Assembly (NCBI GenBank): GCA_033239125.1 | Contig: BSWB01000002.1 | Location: 5,055,001-5,119,000 of the forward strand | From: Fagopyrum homotropicum | Taxonomy: Eukaryota > Streptophyta > Magnoliopsida > Caryophyllales > Polygonaceae | DNA length: 64,000 nt | Reading direction: 5' to 3' | Part shown: positions 52,519 to 61,908 of the stretch, piece after piece | Layout: the number at the start of each line of letters is the position of its first letter | How positions within the stretch are numbered: position 1 is the stretch's first letter | Made by a program: the position numbers and the translations under genes | Notes under the pieces: model-generated | The model's database searches: none | Seen by the model: only the letters and a program-made list of their open reading frames with translations | Told to the model about the DNA's origin: nothing

Positions 52519-54096
52519 TCACTGCGGCGCCGGTGGAGGTGGGAATGGAGAGAAACTCGAATCATAGAACCGCCCAAACTGCTGGCGGTAGACGTCCCTC
52601 ATCATGTGGTCAAGGTCGTCTAGGCGTCCGTCTCTAGCATCCGCCCGGATCTCTAGCGCTCCGACTCTCTCCGAAAGTCCAGTAGCCCAATCCGGCATCC
52701 TCTCATACCATCCCGGGGCGTGATCATACCATGCGGGGGCATCTGCTGGTGCTGGTGCTGGTGGTGGCGGTGGTGCTGCTGGCTGCGTCGTGGACCAAGG
52801 AGGGGGTGTGCTGTACCAAGTGGGAGGTGTAGTCATCCACGTGGGCCTCTCACTCACGCTGGCGCGGCGAGATGACGAGCCTGAAGCTCTAGCTGGGCGT
52901 GGAGAGCGCCTAGGTACATCCGGGGCCGCCTCCGGCTGATCCGGAAACGTGCCGAACTCCTGCTCCGCTCCTCCACCACTCTCGTACTGCTCTCCCATCT
53001 CCTCCTCATCCACAACCGGTGGTGGAACGTAAGGGGGAGCTACAAGCCTGTTCGCATGCATCGCAGCGAACGTCTCCTTCCAATTGTGGCGTCCCGCCAC
53101 AATGGAATACTCTGGCAGCCACTCAATACCCCTGCCTGTCCTACTCTCCCAAGGCATGCCCGCATAAGGCGGACCTCTATGTGTGGGGAAGATGAGTCCC
53201 CTAACCATGAATGCATGTAATCCTAGAGGCACGGCGGGTATGCGGGTGCAAGCTGAAAAATCCACACCAAAGCTCCTAGCTATGTGGGTCACTATCCCAC
53301 CATATCCAATGTTCCCCCTCGATTTATTCTTGAGTTTACTCATCGTCGCCGCCAAAAGAGTAGCACAATCTGCGCGGCATCCATAAAGCATACTGTAAAG
53401 CAGGAATAGCTCATCCGTCTTGATCTTTTGGGGCGTCTCCGTCCTAGGAAAGAGACACTCCGAAAGAACACGGTGAGCTATCTTCAAGGCTAGATGGTAC
53501 ATCAATCTAGCCTTGGTATCGGCGGGTTGCCAACGGTCCTCGTCGGCGTAAATCATAGCCACTTCCGCCCAAAAATCCTTGGCGGAAACGCCTCTAGGAA
53601 GTCGACCATTGTAGGTCTCATGGAACCCGAAAATGGTCCCGAACTCAACAATACTCAACTGATAGTCTCGATTCATGAGACGGAAGGAGACGGTCCTATC
53701 AACATGGCTGTGCTCGAAAGACGTCACAACCTCTCGGGTGATCTCCTCATAGGCGTCTTCACGAATGTTCGTGAAGACAAGCAATCCGGCTCTATCCAAG
53801 AGCCATGTAAGATCGTCAACTATGTTGAGAGGATGTAGATCCTCCAACAACAAATACCTAGGGCCAATCACTGCCCTCTTCTCTATCCTCTCAAATGCAG
53901 CTAGGTGGTTCTCATGTATGGTTGGGACGCTAGGGTGAGGTGGTGAAGATGGAGGTGAAGGTGAGGATGGTAGTGAGGGGGATGAGGGTGGTGGTGCCCT
54001 AGAGGTGGAGGGGTTGCCCTTTCTTTTCTTATTTTGGTTCCCTTTCTTCTCCTTTATCCTTCCTGAAACTCTCCTTACGAAATCCATTTTCAGCAA
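52519..54096 (-). CDS. Athila-type ORF downstream of pol (525 aa)
   Basis: An intact 525-codon frame between pol and the 3' LTR. It starts with a basic, Ser/Pro-rich segment (PPPSSPSLPSSPSPPSSPPH). A globular region follows that resembles the ATHILA ORF-1/putative plant transposon protein family: RYLLLEDLHPLNIVDDLTWL, RTVSFRLMNRDYQLSIVEFG, FGFHETYNGRLPRG and ELFLLYSMLYG. It ends with a Pro-rich region (PPTWYSTPPPWS) and a short heptad-like segment. Its position corresponds to the env-like ORF of Athila elements, but I see no convincing signal peptide or membrane anchor. Its role is unknown; its integrity suggests recent selection or youth. A start three codons in (MDFVRR) is also possible. 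Confidence 0.85.
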   Translation of the reverse strand: MLKMDFVRRVSGRIKEKKGNQNKKRKGNPSTSRAPPPSSPSLPSSPSPPSSPPHPSVPTIHENHLAAFERIEKRAVIGPRYLLLEDLHPLNIVDDLTWLLDRAGLLVFTNIREDAYEEITREVVTSFEHSHVDRTVSFRLMNRDYQLSIVEFGTIFGFHETYNGRLPRGVSAKDFWAEVAMIYADEDRWQPADTKARLMYHLALKIAHRVLSECLFPRTETPQKIKTDELFLLYSMLYGCRADCATLLAATMSKLKNKSRGNIGYGGIVTHIARSFGVDFSACTRIPAVPLGLHAFMVRGLIFPTHRGPPYAGMPWESRTGRGIEWLPEYSIVAGRHNWKETFAAMHANRLVAPPYVPPPVVDEEEMGEQYESGGGAEQEFGTFPDQPEAAPDVPRRSPRPARASGSSSRRASVSERPTWMTTPPTWYSTPPPWSTTQPAAPPPPPAPAPADAPAWYDHAPGWYERMPDWATGLSERVGALEIRADARDGRLDDLDHMMRDVYRQQFGRFYDSSFSPFPPPPAPQ

Positions 54097-54849
54097 AAAC
54101 CACGGTCTGTTCTTGGGGAATTACGGCCGTGGTTTACCCAGCGACCGTGATTCGTCTCAAAAATTCGTGAATCTCAGCAAATTCACCAACAATCACCACA
54201 GCAAGCAGTCCTAATCTAATTCCTTCCGGTCTTTATCAGTTCTTCCTAAAAAACTATAGCAAAAACGAACTAAATCCGCTGAAATTGAGAAGAAAGAAAT
54301 AACCTCTTTTTCGGATTGAAAAATCCAAAATGCGTGTTTGTTGATCGATTTCCACTCGATTTGTTGCTTGGATCTTGTTCGTGGTTGGATTTGCTGCAGT
54401 TTAGGGCGAAGAATCGTTGGAAACGATTAGAGAATGAAGAATTGGGAGAGGCTGCGGGTTTTCGGTATCTAGGTCGTGGAATTGGGGAAGAATTTTGGTG
54501 GTTTTGTGAAGAAGTGTGGCTTTTATACTCGCAGGCAAAATTTCCAAAAATCACGGTCTATCGGGGCATTCCACGGCCGTGGAAGTGTACGGAACCGTGG
54601 TTTTGATGATTTTTCACAGGCTTTTGAGAATTACGGCCACTGTAGCTATGACGACCGTAATTTAGACCGTGGAACCTTCTGTAAAGCTTCAAAGTCCAAA
54701 TTTCGTCACTTTTCTTCGACATTATCCCTCCTTTCTCCTTTTCCATCGATCCTACAACCAAAAACACGAACATACCGGAAGAAATCGAGGCAAAATAAAG
54801 CGAAAACGTCTATTCTAAACTAGTCTATGAATCGAAAACAAAAACAAAA
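54097..54849 (-). other. Palindrome-rich non-coding spacer of the Athila-like element
   Basis: Between the two ORFs, several copies of ACGGCCGTGG/CACGACCGT-type motifs occur (54108-54150, 54560-54680), as in the LTRs. A TTGGAAACGATTAGAG-containing purine stretch is also present. No long protein frame is convincing; those on the plus strand are incidental. Confidence 0.6.
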
Positions 54850-54900
54850 ATGCAATACCTTGGGTTGCCTCCCAAGAAGCGCTTTGTTTAAGGTCCGTAG
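54850..54900 (-). other. GGGAGGCAACCC motif after pol
   Basis: On the minus strand CGCTTCTTGGGAGGCAACCC follows the polyprotein stop codon. A GGTGGGAGGCAACCCA-type sequence is typical directly after pol in Athila/Tat elements. It supports the lineage and shows that the true pol end is retained. Confidence 0.75.
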
Positions 54901-54917
54901 CTAGACCATTGTCGTAC

Positions 54918-57900
54918 CTATTCGAGTGCGGTAGGTGCAAACTCCTCAGCTTGGAGTTCCGGCGAGTACTTCTTGAGTCGTTGGCCGTTCACCTTAAAAC
55001 TTCCGCTAGCTTCACCCCATACTTCAACTGCACCATGGGGGAAAATATGCTTAATTAGAAAAGGTCCAGTCCAACGAGATTTTAACTTACCTGGAAAGAG
55101 GCGAAGTCTCGAATTGAAGAGGAGAACTTGATCTCCTTCTTTGAAGTCCAAGAAATGCTTCTCTCTCGCTTTTCTCGTGTTGTAGTTCAAACACTTCGTC
55201 GCTCGGTGCGCCTTGCACCTTAACCACTTTCCTATTTTGCTCGGAAATGTAGGAGGTGGTTTCAATTCCGTCACTTCAGGAGTTTTCAATGGCTTCTGAA
55301 GGATATACAGTGGTTCCTTAGAAATGTCTAAGGAAGTAGAAGGTGTGGGAGAAGAATCGAAAGAAGTTGAAGAAGTAAGCCGATCATCCTCTTCCACGGT
55401 CAAAATTACGGTCTCCTCTTGTGTTCCACGGCCGTAATATCCTCTGGAATGGAAGTCGATTTTGGTCGTGGAATCCACGGTCGTGGAATACAGGGTATGA
55501 CCGTGGATTCTAGTATCCTCAGCCTCATCGTGGAGTTTCTCAAGCTCCACTTCATGCATCTCTTCTTGTGCTTCCAAGGCTTCAATTTCCTCTTTGCACT
55601 CTTCTTCTTCTCCTACATTGGTTAGACTCATAGTAATAACCTTTTGTAACGGATCGTTAAAGAGAATCGCACTTACCTCCTCCCTAGACAAACCTTCTTC
55701 ATCTTGGATATTGTAAATGTCCTCATCAAAGATTGGCTCCTTCACTAGAGTGGAAAGAACGAACTCTACTTTCTCTTCCCCAATATCAAAAGCGAGTCTC
55801 CCATTCTTGCAATCGACCATGCAGCCGGAAGTTGCAAGAAACGGTCTTCCGAGTATGATCGGGACCGGACTATCTGCAGGAATGTCAAGCACGACAAAAT
55901 CAATGGGAACAAAGAACTTGCCTAGCTTGACCGGGACGTCTTCTACAATGCCGACGGGACGAGTAATGGATCGATCCGCCATGTATAACGTCATCTTCAC
56001 CGGTTTAGGGTCGCCTAAACCGATCTTCCTGCACAATGCAAGTGGTATGATGCTCACACTTGCTCCTAAGTCACATAAAGCGTCATATGTGACCTCTCCC
56101 ACTCCAATGGGAATGCAAAATGACCCCGGATCTTTCAGCTTTGGGGGCATTTTCTCCTTCATCGTCTTGATGAGATCCGAAGAATCCGAACTCATCTTGA
56201 CCTCTCCAAAATCTTCTAGCTTCCTCTTGTTTGAGAGGAGCTCCTTCAAGAACTTGCCATAAGCCGGCATACCTACAATAGCATCAATGAAAGGTATATT
56301 AATATGCAGCTTGCTCATGAGTTCTATAAACTTACCGAATTGCTTGTCTAGGCGCGCTCGCGCTCTAGATTGAGGGAACGGTAGGGGAGGTTTGAAAGCT
56401 GGAGGAGGAACATAGACATCTTCCTTCTCCTTCCCCTTTTCTTTGTCCTTCTCTACGGGGACTTCAACGAACGTAGGCTGCGGATCGGTGGTAGTCACTC
56501 CGCTCCTAGTTGTAATCGCCATTACCCTTCCCTTAGGGTTGTCCTCCGTCTTTCCTGGAAGTTTCCCTTGATTTCTAGGGACTTCCTCCGCGTGGTTGAA
56601 CAATTGGTTTTCCAAAACTTTTTGAGCTTTGTCAACCTTAGAAATTTGATCATCAACCTTGATGATGCGGTTCTCCAACCCTTGAAGCTTTCCCAAGATA
56701 GTTTCCAACATGGGATCGGGCTTCTCTTTTCCCGTATTGTTGCCTCCATTAGATGATTGCCCCTGTCTTTTCAAAGGAGTAGAGGAAGAGGAGGGTGGAG
56801 TTAGTGAATTGGAATTGGAAGGATAGGAGTTACCGGAATTTTGTTGATTGGAGCGCCAATTGTTGTTGTTTGAACCCCGATTGTTGTTCCAATTGTTGTT
56901 GTTCCGGTTGTTGTTGTTTCCATTCCAATTGTTATTCCGGTTATTGTTCCGGTTATTGTTGTTGCGGTTGGTGTTATCACCGCCGTTGTTGTTGCCCAAA
57001 TAGCCAACATCCTTCTCTTGTTGCTTTGGGAAGTTGGTCTTGATAGCCTCCTTCAACTCTTTGATCTCATTGTTGAGGGAGAAAATCTGATTTTGAGCTT
57101 CATGTGTGAGCTTTGCTCCTTGCTCCACACGATTTCCCTCCACCTTCCGGTGGGAATACTTCTCTATGACTCTTGCTTGCTTCTCAATGAAGTCCCAAGC
57201 GTCATCTTCTCTCATGTCCATGAACGTTCCACATGAGAGGGATTGGAGGTTGAATTGCGTTCCCGCATCCAGCCCCTTGTAGTAAATCTCCAGCAAGGCA
57301 AGCTTGGATATGCCATGATGAGGGCAATCCAATAGTAAATCCTGAAACCTTTCCCAAGATTGAAACAAACTTTCGTTAGGTCTCATAGAAAAAGCATTAA
57401 TCTTACCTCTAAGTTCCGCTGTTTTGGAAGGCGGAAAGAATTTGGTGAGAAACTCTGCGGAAAGGTCTTCCCACGTGTCTAGTTTCCCATTAGGAAGAGC
57501 TTGGTACCAAGATAACGCTTTCCCTTTCAAGGAGAAAAAGAAAGGTTTGAGCTTATAGCTGTTGGTAGTAGCGTTCTTCGGTCTCATCGTCTCCATCATA
57601 CACTCAAAGTTTTGCAAGTGTTGGTGTGGAGATTCAGCGCTTGTACCGCCAAATTGGCTTTGGCGAACAAGAGTGATAACTTGAGGGTTAAAGCTAAACC
57701 CTTGCACATCTTCAGCATCAAAATTCACACCCAAGCGGCGTGGTTGTTGTGTTGGATCCATCCGTTGGCCAAGAGTTCTTGGCTCATTATCCACACGTTC
57801 GACTCTCGCATTCCTTGGTGGGATGCGGCGATTAGCAGCTCCTTGTGGATTGAAGGGATTTATATTGATCGTGGGATCAATCTCTTCTAACGGTGGCATG

Positions 57901-58238
57901 GAAGAATCACTATCATCAGCGGATGAGTGGCTTTTTCTTCTAGACCTTGATCTCCTTCTCGAGGACTTCTTGCCTACCTTATCTTCAAGGTCGCTCATCT
58001 TTATCCTCATTTGGAAGAGCATGTCTTGTAGACCGTTAACTTGAGATTGATGACGATCCATCTCATCCTGGCGGAGAGTCTCATTCCATCGGAGTTGAGC
58101 TTCCTTCTCTGCCAACTCCGTTTGAAGATCGCGTTCGTTCTCTTCAGCCATTTTCTTTTCCTTGCGCTTTTGTCTCAAGGTTTTCTCTAGCTCTTGATCA
58201 AGAGGTAAGAGATCTTCGGTGTTCCTAGACCTGCGCAT
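54918..58238 (-). CDS. Gag-protease polyprotein fused in frame to the integrase C-terminus
   Basis: An uninterrupted 1106-residue frame. A charged N-terminal coiled coil (about 10-95) and Arg/Ser cluster (KKSSRRRSRSRR) come first. The retrotransposon gag domain follows at about 200-330 (LKPFFFSLKGKALSWYQALP, then WEDLSAEFLTKFFPP). An Asn-rich stretch lies at about 415-475. The aspartic protease has active site CDLGASVSI (Asp723) and flap-side IILGRPFLAT (about 795-803). Residues about 905-995 are low-complexity. The final 90 residues are the C-terminal end of an Athila/Tat integrase (KEGDQVLLFNSRLRLFPGKL, then KSRWTGPFLI and SFKVNGQRLK). RT, RNase H and the integrase zinc and DDE domains are absent, yet the frame is kept. 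The product could form particles and mature them but not reverse-transcribe or integrate unaided. Confidence 0.93.
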   Translation of the reverse strand: MRRSRNTEDLLPLDQELEKTLRQKRKEKKMAEENERDLQTELAEKEAQLRWNETLRQDEMDRHQSQVNGLQDMLFQMRIKMSDLEDKVGKKSSRRRSRSRRKSHSSADDSDSSMPPLEEIDPTININPFNPQGAANRRIPPRNARVERVDNEPRTLGQRMDPTQQPRRLGVNFDAEDVQGFSFNPQVITLVRQSQFGGTSAESPHQHLQNFECMMETMRPKNATTNSYKLKPFFFSLKGKALSWYQALPNGKLDTWEDLSAEFLTKFFPPSKTAELRGKINAFSMRPNESLFQSWERFQDLLLDCPHHGISKLALLEIYYKGLDAGTQFNLQSLSCGTFMDMREDDAWDFIEKQARVIEKYSHRKVEGNRVEQGAKLTHEAQNQIFSLNNEIKELKEAIKTNFPKQQEKDVGYLGNNNGGDNTNRNNNNRNNNRNNNWNGNNNNRNNNNWNNNRGSNNNNWRSNQQNSGNSYPSNSNSLTPPSSSSTPLKRQGQSSNGGNNTGKEKPDPMLETILGKLQGLENRIIKVDDQISKVDKAQKVLENQLFNHAEEVPRNQGKLPGKTEDNPKGRVMAITTRSGVTTTDPQPTFVEVPVEKDKEKGKEKEDVYVPPPAFKPPLPFPQSRARARLDKQFGKFIELMSKLHINIPFIDAIVGMPAYGKFLKELLSNKRKLEDFGEVKMSSDSSDLIKTMKEKMPPKLKDPGSFCIPIGVGEVTYDALCDLGASVSIIPLALCRKIGLGDPKPVKMTLYMADRSITRPVGIVEDVPVKLGKFFVPIDFVVLDIPADSPVPIILGRPFLATSGCMVDCKNGRLAFDIGEEKVEFVLSTLVKEPIFDEDIYNIQDEEGLSREEVSAILFNDPLQKVITMSLTNVGEEEECKEEIEALEAQEEMHEVELEKLHDEAEDTRIHGHTLYSTTVDSTTKIDFHSRGYYGRGTQEETVILTVEEDDRLTSSTSFDSSPTPSTSLDISKEPLYILQKPLKTPEVTELKPPPTFPSKIGKWLRCKAHRATKCLNYNTRKAREKHFLDFKEGDQVLLFNSRLRLFPGKLKSRWTGPFLIKHIFPHGAVEVWGEASGSFKVNGQRLKKYSPELQAEEFAPTALE

Positions 58239-58315
58239 GCACTCAAAGAAAGATCAAATAACGAGAGCAAGCTCACAAGCTTGACAACCGATAACCGAAT
58301 TCGGCCTAAACCAAT

Positions 58316-58339
58316 TCCCCGGCAACGGCGCCAAAAACT
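58316..58339 (-). other. Primer-binding-site region (Tat/Athila type)
   Basis: On the minus strand directly after the 5' LTR: TTTTTGGCGCCGTTGCCGGG. TGGCGCCGTTGCCGGGGA is the hallmark sequence next to the 5' LTR of plant Tat/Athila retrotransposons. Confidence 0.9.
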
Positions 58340-60103
58340 TGTTCGCCCCTAGAGGTGTGTGCAAATAAGTTTTAAATTTATAAAACTAGAATCAAGCAAG
58401 CGAACCCGCAGTGTACGGATCGACGTAGTTAAGCAAGAATTCCAGAGTATCGAACACAGGGATTTGGGTGGAGCGAACTCGATTGCAGATTATCAAGCGA
58501 ATAAATATGGGAGTTTTGCAGATATTGGGAAAACAACAATCCTAAAGTTTCAGGTATCCAGTTGCGGCAATAGATTCAAGATATACTAATGATGTAAAGA
58601 CAGAGTGGAGATATGCAAAGGTATACTAATGTAAGGTAATCGTACGGTTGAGGTTCCAAAAACCTTATGTAACTCACCTACAAAGCACTCTCTATACAGG
58701 TTGTTGAGGCTCAATATAGAAAGATTTTAGAGATGAGAATTAGTGTCAAATACCCAAACTTATAATCTAAAGATCAAGACTAACTTAACCGATTGAGGTT
58801 GTTGAGGCTCACAATCGAGGTAGAGGTTGTTGAGGCTTCACTGCCACCTAGAAAAGACAAGTCTAAACTAAGCTAAAGCAAATCTTTAACTTTAGATTAA
58901 AGTAAAAGCAGATTCGTAGACTTAAGGGAAATCACGGTTAGTTCTTGAGGTTCCACGGCCGTGGACTCAAGAACAGACCGTAATTTAGGGCTGTCGGCGA
59001 CAATTCTCTAACTCTCAGGGTCTAATCTGTTTGCGATTGATCTATCATCACCTATGCCACAACTATCAACCCTTCACCTTAGAATTGTTAAGGGTTTTTA
59101 GCCAATAACAGTCATATTGATATCAATTCAAGAATTAAAAGATAAAAAGATGAAAACTTTCAAGAACTTTCAATAATCTTCAATTCAATCTCAAAGTCAC
59201 AAAGAGAATAAGCAATGTCAAAAGATTCACAATAGAACAAATAATCGTAACTCTAGGAAAGAAAAGAAAACGGGATGTCAATCCGTTTTCCAAATCGAAC
59301 CTAGTCAAGAAGAGAGATCTTCTTACAAAAACTTCCAAGAACTACGATCTTCCGCCAATCCGGAGATCTCAACAGCAATCTCCACCAAAAGTGCGAGATT
59401 AGAGGAATTCCAAAAACGAGCGTCGATCTCTTCAAAGAGATGTCAATTGCTTCCAAGCAAACTAAGCAAAACGTCTTCGTGTCTAAGCGGCGAAGAATGA
59501 GGGCAAACGGGTATCCAAGGTCGTAAGCGAGGTGACGGAAATCTTGCTTCGTCCGTCTTTTTATAGTGTAGGGCAAAATGTCGGCCCGGCCCAATCTTTA
59601 AAAGATCGTGGCTTCAAAGTGTGGCGAAAAGATTCGCCAAGATCACGGTCGTGGAAGTGTTCCACGACCGTAATTTAGGGCGTGGAAACAATTACGGTTA
59701 GTTCCACGGCCGTAGAATCCCCTGGAATGAACATCGAATTCTGACTCTGAATCCACGGCCGTAATTCTGAACGTGGTTTGTGATACGGCCGTAATTTAGG
59801 GCGTAATTTAGGGCAAGAACGTGATTCTTCCCTAAACTCGTGCATTCCTCAATCTAAGACTCCAAATTGCTTCCAAAAAGTGTCCTCGATCTATGGACAT
59901 ATCAACTCAACTCTCCTTTGCTCGTTTTCGTTCGGAAATAGCTCCAAATCACCTATAATCAACATAGAACTAGTGTAGACATCCATATCGACAATATAGG
60001 TAATACTAGCTCTCATATGCACAAAGTTCAATCAAAGACTATAAATATGAATCAAATACGTCTAGAAAACGTGCCTAAAATATCACAATATTTCATGCTA
60101 ACA
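58340..60103 (-). repeat. 5' LTR of the Athila-like element
   Basis: 1764 bp, TGTTAGCATG to GGGGCGAACA on the minus strand. It holds a TATA-like sequence (TATAAAAAGACGGAC, near 59553-59567 on the complement) and several CACGGCCGTG-type palindromes. A 97-codon frame inside it (59301-59594) is present unchanged in the other LTR and has no recognisable motif. Confidence 0.95.
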
Positions 60104-60726
60104 CACGGCCGTGGAACTCAAGAACTACCCGTAATTTTGTGTTAGTTTACGAACCTACTTTTACTTTAATCCAAAGTTAAAGATTTGCTTTAACTTAGTC
60201 TTGGCTTGCCTTTTCTAGGTGGTAGTGAAGCCTCAACAACCTCTACCTCGATTGTGAGTGTCACAACCTTAATCGGTTTAGTTAGTCTTGATCCTTGGAT
60301 TGCAAGTTTGGGTATTTGACGTTAATTCTTACCTTTAGAACCTTTTTATATTGAAGCCTCAACAACCTTTATAGAGAGTGTCTTTTAGGTGAGTCATATA
60401 AGGTTTTTGGAACTTCACCGTACGATTACCTTACATTAGCATACATTTGCATACCTCAACTCTGTCCTTATATCATTAGTATATCTTGAATCGATTGCCA
60501 CAGCTGGATATCTGGATCTTTAGGATTGTTGTTTTCCCAATACTTGAAAAGTTTCTTACATTTACTCGCTTGATAACCTATAATTGAATTTGTTCCCCCC
60601 AAATCCCTGTGTTCGATACTCTGGAATTCTTGCTCAACTATATCGAACCGTACACTGCGGGTTCGCTTGCTTGATTCTAGTTTTATAAATTTAAAGTTTA
60701 TTTGCACGCACGCTAAGTGGCGAACA
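60104..60726 (+). mobile_element. Athila-like solo LTR, right part
   Basis: Continues the LTR interrupted at 49412 (with CACGG duplicated at 60104-60108) and ends GTGGCGAACA, the family's LTR end. Left and right parts sum to about 1.72 kb, close to the 1764 bp of the intact LTRs. The copia frame resumes immediately after the duplicated AGCTTAT. Confidence 0.88.
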
Positions 60727-60733
60727 AGCTTAT

Positions 60734-61201
60734 ACAGATGTAGATTACGCGGGACCAGTTGTAGATAGGAGGTCAACTTCTGGTTATTGTGTTTTACTTG
60801 CTGGAAACTTAGTTACTTGGCGAAGCAAGAAGCAGAATGTGGTCGCTAGATCTTCAGCTGAATCTGAATTCAGGGCACTTGCTCATGGACTATGCGAGTT
60901 GTTATGGCTACAAATTATTCAAAATGATCTCAAGGTGAAGTGGGAAGGACCAATGAGGCTCATATGTGACAACAAATCAACCGTTAGTATAGCTCACAAT
61001 CCATTCCAGCATGACGTAACTAAACACCTAGAAATTGATCGACATTTCATCAAAGAAAAGCTTGAAGGAGGGCTAGTTACTATGTCTTATATTCCCTCAG
61101 ATGAGCAGATTGTAGATGTATTAACAAAAGGACTCCATACCTCATGGTTTCATCATTTAAACTCCAAGCTAGGAAACGAGGATGTTTATCACCCAGTTTG
61201 A
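60734..61201 (+). pseudogene. Copia RNase H / 3' end of pol
   Basis: The continuation of the copia frame after the nested insertion: RRSTSGYCVLLAGNLV, ARSSAESEFRALAHG, CDNKSTVSIAHNPFQHDVTK and DVLTKGLHTSWF, closing with a stop just before the purine tract GAGGGAAG (61200-61207) that primes plus-strand synthesis. This part is uninterrupted, unlike the 5' part. Confidence 0.9.
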
Positions 61202-61207
61202 GGGAAG

Positions 61208-61421
61208 TGTTGAATATGCTTAAGAAAAGATTATATCCAAAATTATTCTAGAGATATTCCAAGATATACACATATATATCTTTTACATTTTTAGATAATT
61301 TATATTCTTTCTTATCTTTTCTTTCCTTGTAATTCTAGACCTAGGCTTGTACATATATGCCTTGCCTTATTCTAGCACGATTAATTAAGTTTGACAGAAT
61401 TCATCTTCTTCATGTTCTTCA
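61208..61421 (+). repeat. Copia 3' LTR
   Basis: Starts TGTTGAATATGCTTAAG and ends CATGTTCTTCA, directly followed by the TSD ATTTT. It is 214 bp, ten or so longer than the 5' copy because the 5' copy has lost its end. Confidence 0.9.
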
Positions 61422-61426
61422 ATTTT

Positions 61427-61908
61427 ATCTATGTCCACATAAGGGCCTTGCAACAACATTAACTTTAGAAATAACTACTCAATAAACGACAGACCACTTG
61501 TGAAAATCATCACTCCGTACATCTTACATGCTTTAGCAGAAGGAATAGATTATCATGTAAAAACCTGAATCATAGATTTATAAACCAAAACCAAGAAATT
61601 TTCCAGTTTGAGGTAATGATATGTAGGAAGGTTTTCCATCTTCAACAAGACTTGGTTCAAACCAAATGAATAGCCTTCCCACTTAACAAAACACAACAGC
61701 TTAAGGCAATGCCAGCTAAAATCATCTTGAAAGTGTACAAGCTTTCAGTTACATACACACTTTACATTACTTCCTGAACAAATCACCATTTGTTTCAAAA
61801 CAGCCCGGACAGTCAAGTACCCATGAATGTAATTGTTCATCATCTCGACTAAAACTGAAAATGGCCAAACTTCAAGAGCAGCTGAACCTGACCCAGAGCG
61901 TGCTGTAT
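61427..61908 (-). other. 3' flank/UTR of the DDT/WHIM gene
   Basis: About 480 bp between the copia TSD and the stop codon of the minus-strand gene. It probably contains the 3' UTR. No repeats or coding frames. Confidence 0.45.

Larger units (their letters stand above)
49408..60108 (-). mobile_element. Complete, young, non-autonomous Athila-like Ty3/gypsy element
   Basis: Element 49413-60103 (10.7 kb), with TSD CACGG at 49408-49412 and 60104-60108. On the minus strand: 5' LTR, PBS motif, gag-protease-integrase-tail ORF, GGGAGGCAACCC motif, palindrome-rich spacer, a second ORF, non-coding region, 3' LTR. The two LTRs have equal length and differ at only about five positions by eye, all transitions. 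RT, RNase H and the integrase core are missing, so mobility would depend on proteins from a complete relative. Confidence 0.93.
44263..61426 (+). mobile_element. Ty1/copia retrotransposon interrupted by nested elements
   Basis: 5' LTR 44268-44468 and 3' LTR 61208-61421, flanked by the 5-bp TSD ATTTT (44263-44267 and 61422-61426). Order on the plus strand: gag, zinc knuckle, protease, integrase, RT, [insertion 48313-60726], RNase H, PPT, 3' LTR, the canonical copia order. The LTRs are about 85-90% alike by eye and the polyprotein has many stops and frameshifts, so the element is old and dead. Without the insertion it would be about 4.7 kb, the normal copia size. Confidence 0.93.

Noticed and set aside
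54316..54823. Plus-strand ORFs in the inter-ORF spacer of the Athila-like element
   Set aside because: They overlap one another and the palindrome motifs, have no recognisable domain, and lie antisense to the element.
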